From the NCBI GenBank assembly GCA_024225635.1, contig JAAEMK010000093.1:1-48329 (forward strand): a DNA stretch of 48,329 nt, given 5' to 3'. This document shows positions 44,024 through 48,329 of the stretch, one piece after another. The notes under the pieces are model-generated. The model had not been told where the DNA came from, searched no databases, and was given only the letters and a program-made list of their open reading frames with translations. The position numbers and the translations under genes are program-made. This DNA comes from Desulfobacteraceae bacterium (lineage in GTDB: Bacteria; Desulfobacterota; Desulfobacteria; Desulfobacterales; Desulfobacteraceae). Position 1 is the first letter of the stretch, and every line of letters begins with the position of its first letter.

Positions 44024-44160
44024 AAATTGCAGAAAAAGCGTTTAAGAGCTATTCGTAACGCGTGGCATTTTTAGTTTGCTTTGGGTTTAGTGTTTAGTGT
44101 TTACGGTGCAAGACGGATGCTTCGGCATTGCGTTACTCACGCCTTAACGCGGCGTTGATT
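44018..44160 (+). other. Long VCR-like attC site closing the fifth cassette
   Basis: About 143 bases beginning at the stop codon of the HEPN-like gene and ending at GTTGATT (44154-44160). It contains GCGTTTAAGAG, AACGCGTGGCATTTTTAG, GGGTTTAGTGTTTAGTG and CGCCTTAACGCGGCGTT, in the same order as the Vibrio cholerae repeat as I remember it. GCGTTTAAG near the left end can pair with CTTAACGC near the right. The left R'' box is degenerate. Confidence 0.78.
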
Positions 44161-44284
44161 TATTACCGGAGAGGATTATAAACTTGCCTAAGATGATCGC
44201 TGGCTATCAGGATGATGACCTCCGTGAACAACATAATACAAAAAGTATTAGCAAAATCAGGTTTAAATGTAAAAAGGACGCAGC

Positions 44285-45373
44285 ATGCAGAACGAGCCCG
44301 ATAAAAAACCGGAAGATTTGGAAATAGACGAACAGGAGCTGGACCTAACCGATTATCCGCTGGATGATATTCTGATTAGAACGTCTCACCTCAGCATCCG
44401 TGAGATCATTGAGGAGATTGAGGACGGCCTGTATATCCTTGATCCTGATTTTCAAAGGGCCTTTGTCTGGTCACCTGAACAACAGAGCCGTCTAATTGAA
44501 TCCGTATTGATGCGCATCCCCCTGCCGGTGTTTTACTTTGCTGAAACCAAAGACGGAAAAACCATCATTGTAGATGGCCTGCAACGCATAACGACTTTCC
44601 GCCGTTTCATGAATGATGAATTGAAACTCACCCATGTCGCTGATGGTAATAATGCATTACGTGGAAAGAAATTCAGTGAACTTCACCCTAAATTTAAAAA
44701 CAGAATCAAGCGAACAAATTTGATCCTCTATATTATAGACGAAAAAGCGCCTAACCGGGCAAAACTCGATATTTTTGAACGAGTGAACAGCGGTACGACT
44801 CTCACCCGGCAGCAGATGCGGAACTGTCTTTATATGGGAGCAGGTACCCGCTGGCTTCGGGACATGGCTGACTCTGATTTTTTTAAGAAGGCAACCGGCC
44901 ACAGTCTTAATCCAAAAACCATGCGTGACAGGGAACTTATAAATCGTTTTTGCGCCTTCCGTCTTTTAGGTGCTGAAAAGTATAAAGGATATATGGATGA
45001 TTTTCTCGCTGACAGCTTGGATCTCATGAACCGTATGAGCAAAGAAGAACTGGACAACATGGCAGCTGAATTTGAACAGAGCATGCATAATGCGCAAACG
45101 GTATTTGGCAAGCATGCATTCCGCAAGCATTATTCAGAGAATAATGCTCGATCCGTCATCAATGCCTCCCTTTTTGACGTCTTTTCCGTCGCCTTTACAA
45201 AAATCTCTCCAGCGACCATCAAGGAGAATAAAAAAAACTTCCAGTCTTTTTTTTACTCAAGCATGAACGATGATACATTTATAAACAACATCACCTATTC
45301 CACCAATCAAAAACAACAAGTCAAAGAACGTTTTGCATATATAGATTCCATTCTTGGAGAATACTATGATTAG
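44285..45373 (+). CDS. DUF262 (ParB/GmrS-like) protein
   Basis: 362 residues. The DUF262 ParB-like nuclease/NTPase domain (about 25-190) shows DPDFQRAFVW (53-62) and DGLQRITT (97-104), the family's signatures; the usual form is DGQQR, so one residue differs. The C-terminal half is helical. DUF262 proteins occur in modification-dependent restriction (GmrSD) and other phage-defence modules, where the domain couples nucleotide hydrolysis to DNA cleavage. AAAGGA lies upstream of the ATG. It is first in a three-gene operon, overlapping the ATPase gene by eight bases. Confidence 0.9.
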   Translation: MQNEPDKKPEDLEIDEQELDLTDYPLDDILIRTSHLSIREIIEEIEDGLYILDPDFQRAFVWSPEQQSRLIESVLMRIPLPVFYFAETKDGKTIIVDGLQRITTFRRFMNDELKLTHVADGNNALRGKKFSELHPKFKNRIKRTNLILYIIDEKAPNRAKLDIFERVNSGTTLTRQQMRNCLYMGAGTRWLRDMADSDFFKKATGHSLNPKTMRDRELINRFCAFRLLGAEKYKGYMDDFLADSLDLMNRMSKEELDNMAAEFEQSMHNAQTVFGKHAFRKHYSENNARSVINASLFDVFSVAFTKISPATIKENKKNFQSFFYSSMNDDTFINNITYSTNQKQQVKERFAYIDSILGEYYD

Positions 45374-46544
45374 CAAGATCACAGCTGAAAACTATAAGTG
45401 TTTTTCCCGACAAATCTTTCCTCTGGCCCCCCTGACCGTTCTCACTGGTGAAAATGCCGGCGGTAAATCTTCTTTGTTGCAAATCCTGGCTCTCAGCCAG
45501 CAATCCTGGTTGGAACAACAGTTTGATCGGGGCCTTCTTGTTAATGGTGCGGAACTAAAATTGGGAAAATGCGAGGATATCCTTAATAAGCAAGCAGATA
45601 GTGATGTTATAGCATTTGAAATAGAAACAGACACGGCTTTTCTACGACTCGAATTTTCTGCCGAAGATGGAGAGTCATCACTGGCTCCTTTTAATGACGG
45701 ACCGAGAATTAAAACGGCTCCGGACTGGAAAGAGCGTGAGTTACCCGAACCTTTTCCCGGCCATGGAAATCGTTTCAATGATGCTGTTTTGCAGAAGATC
45801 CCTGCCCTCCTCGCACTCAGAGACAATCTTTATGACCTTCAATACATTACGGCTGATCGTATCGGACCAAGAGAAATTCATGATGTTAACTATTCAGGGA
45901 CTTACAAGACTGTAGGCTTACGGGGTGAGCGTGCTGTATGGTTTCTAAATAAATATAGAAAAACAACTGTCCCCGGCAACCGTTGTCATGAAGGGCAGCC
46001 GCCTGTACTTGATAAACAAGTAGAGGCGTGGATGGCTGAAATTTTTCCTGGCTTTCAATTTGCAGTTACGCCGGTACCTGGAACCGATCTGGCAACACTT
46101 GGGTTTGCAACTGAGGGGAATCCTGAACTTATCCGCCCTCAAAATACGGGTTTTGGGCTGAGTTACACCTTTCCTATTTTTGTGGCCTGTCTGGCCGCAC
46201 CCGAAAATGGCTTGGTGCTTATTGAAAACCCTGAAGCCCATCTTCATCCGGCCGCCCAGTCAAAATTTACTGCATTTCTTGCCGAAATGGTTTCCAGTGG
46301 TGTTCAAATCATACTTGAAACACACAGTGATCATATAATCAATGGGGTACGTAAGGCGGTTAGAGCAGAAGTTATCAACAAACAGAATGCTCTTATTTAT
46401 TTTTTCAGGCAACTTGAGAGCACTGAACAGGCCAAGGTAACGAGTATTGAGATTGACGGAAAAGGTAACCTGACAGACTGGCCAAAGGGATTTTTCGATC
46501 AACTGGATGATGATTTTGAAGCCCTTACGGACTGGGAGGATTAG
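45366..46544 (+). CDS. AAA ATPase of RecF/OLD-like type (DUF3696-like)
   Basis: 392 residues. Walker A GENAGGKSS near 30-38, an ABC-type signature region (GFGLSYTFPIFVACLAAPENGLVLIENPEAHLHPAAQSKF) that includes the Walker B LVLIENPEAHLHP, and the switch ETHSDHIINGVRKAV. This is the small RecF-like ATPase group that includes DUF3696. The ATG at 45366 has GGAG 6 bases upstream and overlaps the DUF262 stop. The third gene follows directly at 46545. Such ATPases power effector nucleases in defence operons. Confidence 0.92.
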   Translation: MISKITAENYKCFSRQIFPLAPLTVLTGENAGGKSSLLQILALSQQSWLEQQFDRGLLVNGAELKLGKCEDILNKQADSDVIAFEIETDTAFLRLEFSAEDGESSLAPFNDGPRIKTAPDWKERELPEPFPGHGNRFNDAVLQKIPALLALRDNLYDLQYITADRIGPREIHDVNYSGTYKTVGLRGERAVWFLNKYRKTTVPGNRCHEGQPPVLDKQVEAWMAEIFPGFQFAVTPVPGTDLATLGFATEGNPELIRPQNTGFGLSYTFPIFVACLAAPENGLVLIENPEAHLHPAAQSKFTAFLAEMVSSGVQIILETHSDHIINGVRKAVRAEVINKQNALIYFFRQLESTEQAKVTSIEIDGKGNLTDWPKGFFDQLDDDFEALTDWED

Positions 46545-47483
46545 ATGGAATTCTTTTTTAATGAGTTATCCATCCATAATCAATTTAAGTCAAGGGACGA
46601 TTTCAAAGCTGCTGTTCAACTGTTTCGTAGTTATAGAAAAGCTGTAACAGAGGCTGGTTTTAAACTTTATATTCATCGTAATATTCTCGAACGGCCTGCC
46701 CTGGGTAATACATTCCGGAAAGGAATTCAGAGGTATTTCGAGCGGCAACAGGTTCGAACCCTTATGAATTTGTTCTACAAGGATGGTTTTTTCTTGCCGG
46801 ACGATGCCTGCGCGAATACTGAAGATAGATTTATATGTTATTATCCGAAAGGGGTGGAAGAAGAGAGCAAGGATATCACCGATTCAGCCATAGCCGAGTG
46901 TGCGTTTCGAAAGATAGCCGGAGAAAATGCGGGTTCAATCAGCCTTGAACAATCAGATTTTTCCTGGTCTCCCATCAAGGTCTCATTATCACAATCTGAT
47001 GATGCAATAATTGACAACGATTATACGCTTCATTCTCTGGGGCAGCGATTGGAAGGGCTTCTTCCTCCTATGTCTTCCTGGCCTGTTCTGCTGGAAAGAA
47101 TTGAGCGCCTTCCTGATGTAACCCTCGAGCCTTATGTAAAAACACGGTTAATAGCCAATCCATTCTCACGAAATGTAGCAGAGGGTATTTATGCCCGCGC
47201 AAAAGAATTGAGTGAGATGGCTACAACAACTTCACGTAAACAATTTAATGAATTATTTACCAAATATGCTACCGGTACAAAAGCGAGATTCAGCGATTCT
47301 TCAGCCAGCGAAAAACGAGATTTTAAGGACGCCCTTACTTTTTTTGTCGATGATGAACAAATTTTATGTCCATACCACGGCAAAGTAAAAAGACAACAAT
47401 ACAGAATTCACCTTGTTGATCGCCCGGCTTATGAGAGATCTGCGAGAATCGCTTATATCGGGCCCAAATTAACAAAACGATAA
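46545..47483 (+). CDS. Third protein of the DUF262-ATPase operon
   Basis: 312 residues starting MEFFFNELSIHNQFKSRDDFKAAVQLFRSYRKA and ending with RIHLVDRPAYERSARIAYIGPKL. I recall similar N- and C-terminal ends in uncharacterised proteins next to RecF-like ATPases, without knowing an activity. The arrangement DUF262, DUF3696-type ATPase and a third protein recalls the Menshen (nsnABC) defence system, but I cannot confirm that from sequence. The ATG follows the ATPase stop directly and GGGAGG lies upstream, so translation is coupled. Confidence 0.78.
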   Translation: MEFFFNELSIHNQFKSRDDFKAAVQLFRSYRKAVTEAGFKLYIHRNILERPALGNTFRKGIQRYFERQQVRTLMNLFYKDGFFLPDDACANTEDRFICYYPKGVEEESKDITDSAIAECAFRKIAGENAGSISLEQSDFSWSPIKVSLSQSDDAIIDNDYTLHSLGQRLEGLLPPMSSWPVLLERIERLPDVTLEPYVKTRLIANPFSRNVAEGIYARAKELSEMATTTSRKQFNELFTKYATGTKARFSDSSASEKRDFKDALTFFVDDEQILCPYHGKVKRQQYRIHLVDRPAYERSARIAYIGPKLTKR

Positions 47484-47663
47484 AATTAGCCAGAGATACT
47501 TGAACTTTTTAGGTTTGATAATAACTTCGGCCACTTTGTGTCGATCTTTTCAGAAATTTAATTTAAACACTCCCTATGTGGCAGGATTGTTCTCGCCTCA
47601 ACCCAGAACAGAACAATTCAATTTTAATAGGGCGATAAAGAGGCCAGCGATGGTGACAATCTC
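47484..47663. other. Noncoding stretch after the DUF262 operon
   Basis: No gene is visible. An 8-bp inverted repeat ATTGTTCT/AGAACAAT with a 14-base loop lies near 47,586-47,616 and could end the operon's mRNA. No attC-like site complementary to GTTGATT was found here, so the DUF262 operon is not a proven cassette. Confidence 0.5.
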
Positions 47664-47847
47664 TGCAAGATGCCCCGTGTGGGCAGCCTGAGCGGCGCTT
47701 TCATCCCCGTGAGCGAGGATCTCAACATTGCGGAAGCCGCGGACAAGGGCTACCTCTCCATCGAGAAACTCGAGGCCATGACCTGTGTCTGCTCGGTCGG
47801 GCTTGACATGGTGCCCATCCCAGGCGACATCTCCGAAGAGACCCTGG
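47664..47847 (+). pseudogene. Internal fragment of a UPF0210 gene
   Basis: About 184 bases match 34,754-34,935 inside the intact UPF0210 gene, with roughly 15 differences and a 2-base length change at the left end. The encoded peptide [35 protein letters not shown] is nearly identical, and most changes are silent or mild (AEKGYLTIE to ADKGYLSIE). It has no start and stops matching at 47,847. It therefore came from a related but different allele, not from a fresh duplication. Confidence 0.92.
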
Positions 47848-48016
47848 TTATCTGTCGAAGTTCAATAAAGGCAATTGCGATATTGAAACAGTTGTGGATT
47901 TAGCCCTTCATACTGGTTTTTGGTCGATCTGGATGACTGTTTTCGATAATCATCCGGATGTTAAGATGGAATTGGTTCGATCCTTTGCAGGCACTCGTTC
48001 CGAATTCTTTTTTTGA
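47846..48016 (+). pseudogene. Unknown gene remnant fused to the UPF0210 fragment
   Basis: A 56-residue open stretch directly after the UPF0210 match reads [56 protein letters not shown] and stops at 48014. Its composition is protein-like, but it has no start of its own and is in a different frame from the UPF0210 fragment. It is probably the 3' end of a gene whose beginning was lost. The family is not recognised. Confidence 0.5.
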
Positions 48017-48141
48017 AAAAAGATGACGGGGAGGCACCATTCAAGATCCCGTGACCTGACTGTGCGCCGATGGCACTGGTACTGCGGATTAAAGAAATAA
48101 TGGCTGACAAAAAACACTCCCATGGCGACTTATTGCCTGCA

Positions 48142-48162
48142 TGACAAGCTTGTCAGTTTTTT
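48142..48162 (+). terminator. Short palindrome plus T run
   Basis: TGACAAGCTTGTCA followed by G and six T. The stem is only five base pairs with an AGCT loop, so termination would be weak. Confidence 0.35.
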
Positions 48163-48296
48163 ATTTGTTGTTTATTTTTCAATTCGTTTTATAGATAAGG
48201 GCACATGGACTGATTCCTTGATGGAAGAAACTTAATGTGATATTCAATCTGCTTAAATTACTTTGTTGTAGAATACAATATAAGCATAGGAAGAAT

Positions 48297-48329
48297 ATGA
48301 TTTCAAGACCAGGTAAACCTTTGACACCA
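48297..48329 (+). CDS. Possible gene start at the window edge
   Basis: An ATG at 48297 with AGGAAG about 4-9 bases upstream opens a frame MISRPGKPLTP that runs off the window. Too short to identify. Confidence 0.35.
   Translation, partial: MISRPGKPLTP

Larger units (their letters stand above)
36456..44154 (+). mobile_element. Array of five integron gene cassettes without integrase in the window
   Basis: Six GTT crossover sites (36455, 37869, 41107, 42139, 43148, 44154) split the region into cassettes of about 1.4, 3.2, 1.0, 1.0 and 1.0 kb. Every gene is on the + strand and precedes an attC-like palindrome. The opening heptamer and closing R'' box are exact reverse complements in cassettes 1 and 2 and differ by one base in cassette 3. 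The base composition is far more A+T-rich than the left flank. Cargo looks like defence. Without an integrase it qualifies as a CALIN-type cluster, unless the integrase lies elsewhere. Confidence 0.82.

Noticed and set aside
44155-47663. Sixth integron cassette holding the DUF262 operon
   Set aside because: It opens with GTTGATT, but no AATCAAC-like R'' box or attC hairpin could be found after 47483, so cassette status is unsupported.
36336-48329. Island integrated at a tRNA gene
   Set aside because: No tRNA-like cloverleaf or CCA end was seen at either boundary, and no integrase or transposase was found. The attC boundaries explain the left and middle parts better.

Overview
The window looks like a chromosomal segment of an anaerobic Desulfobacterota bacterium, probably a Desulfobacteraceae/Desulfosarcinaceae relative. 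This is inferred from gene content: large PAS-rich hybrid kinases, iron-sulfur proteins (an aldo/keto reductase with a ferredoxin tail and a DUF362 protein), a split ADP-forming acyl/acetyl-CoA synthetase, and an OleC-like ligase. From 1 to about 36,340 the DNA is GC-rich and densely coding. From about 36,400 to the end it becomes clearly A+T-rich with foreign-looking genes.

Core part, left to right: the C-terminal two thirds of FtsK; a 4Fe-4S aldo/keto reductase converging on two sensor kinases; a DUF362 ferredoxin protein and a divergent TruA; the acd beta-alpha pair; a polar amino-acid ABC transporter (ATPase, binding protein, fused double permease) with an RNase H-like gene; a giant hybrid kinase whose sensor domain seems internally deleted; a FadL-type porin; GlpX fructose bisphosphatase; a CI/S24 repressor divergent from a small membrane-anchored protein; a DUF2868/DUF3482 membrane protein-GTPase pair; the OleC-like ligase; a DHH-CBS protein with a membrane partner; and an ACT-protein/UPF0210/MFS operon. 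Two intergenic regions (25,674-25,770 and 30,637-30,829) carry a shared GGGGTCAG(G/A)CTT long-palindrome repeat.

The striking part is 36,455-44,160. It reads as an array of five integron gene cassettes without an integrase in the window (a CALIN, or the inner part of a longer integron). All genes lie on the + strand and each cassette ends in an attC-like imperfect palindrome closing at GTT. For the first two cassettes the seven bases opening the cassette (GTTATCC, GTTCGGC) are the exact reverse complement of the R'' box closing the same cassette (GGATAAC, GCCGAAC), as cassette circularisation requires. The cargo looks like defence: a TIR protein with an adaptor-like middle and a cold-shock-like tail; a SIR2-HerA pair in one 3.2-kb cassette; an A+T-rich protein with a Cys/His cluster of HNH/treble-clef type; an unknown 288-aa protein; and a membrane protein coupled to an 82-aa protein with an Rx4H HEPN motif. 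The last attC resembles the long Vibrio-type repeats.

Downstream lies a three-gene operon (DUF262 ParB-like nuclease, RecF/OLD-like ATPase, unknown third protein), probably another defence system. It is followed by a roughly 184-bp diverged fragment of the UPF0210 gene found intact at 33,783-35,156, fused to a second gene remnant. That duplicated fragment marks the scar of the event that brought in, or rearranged, the right-hand region. No tRNA, rRNA, transposase, integrase or CRISPR array was seen.
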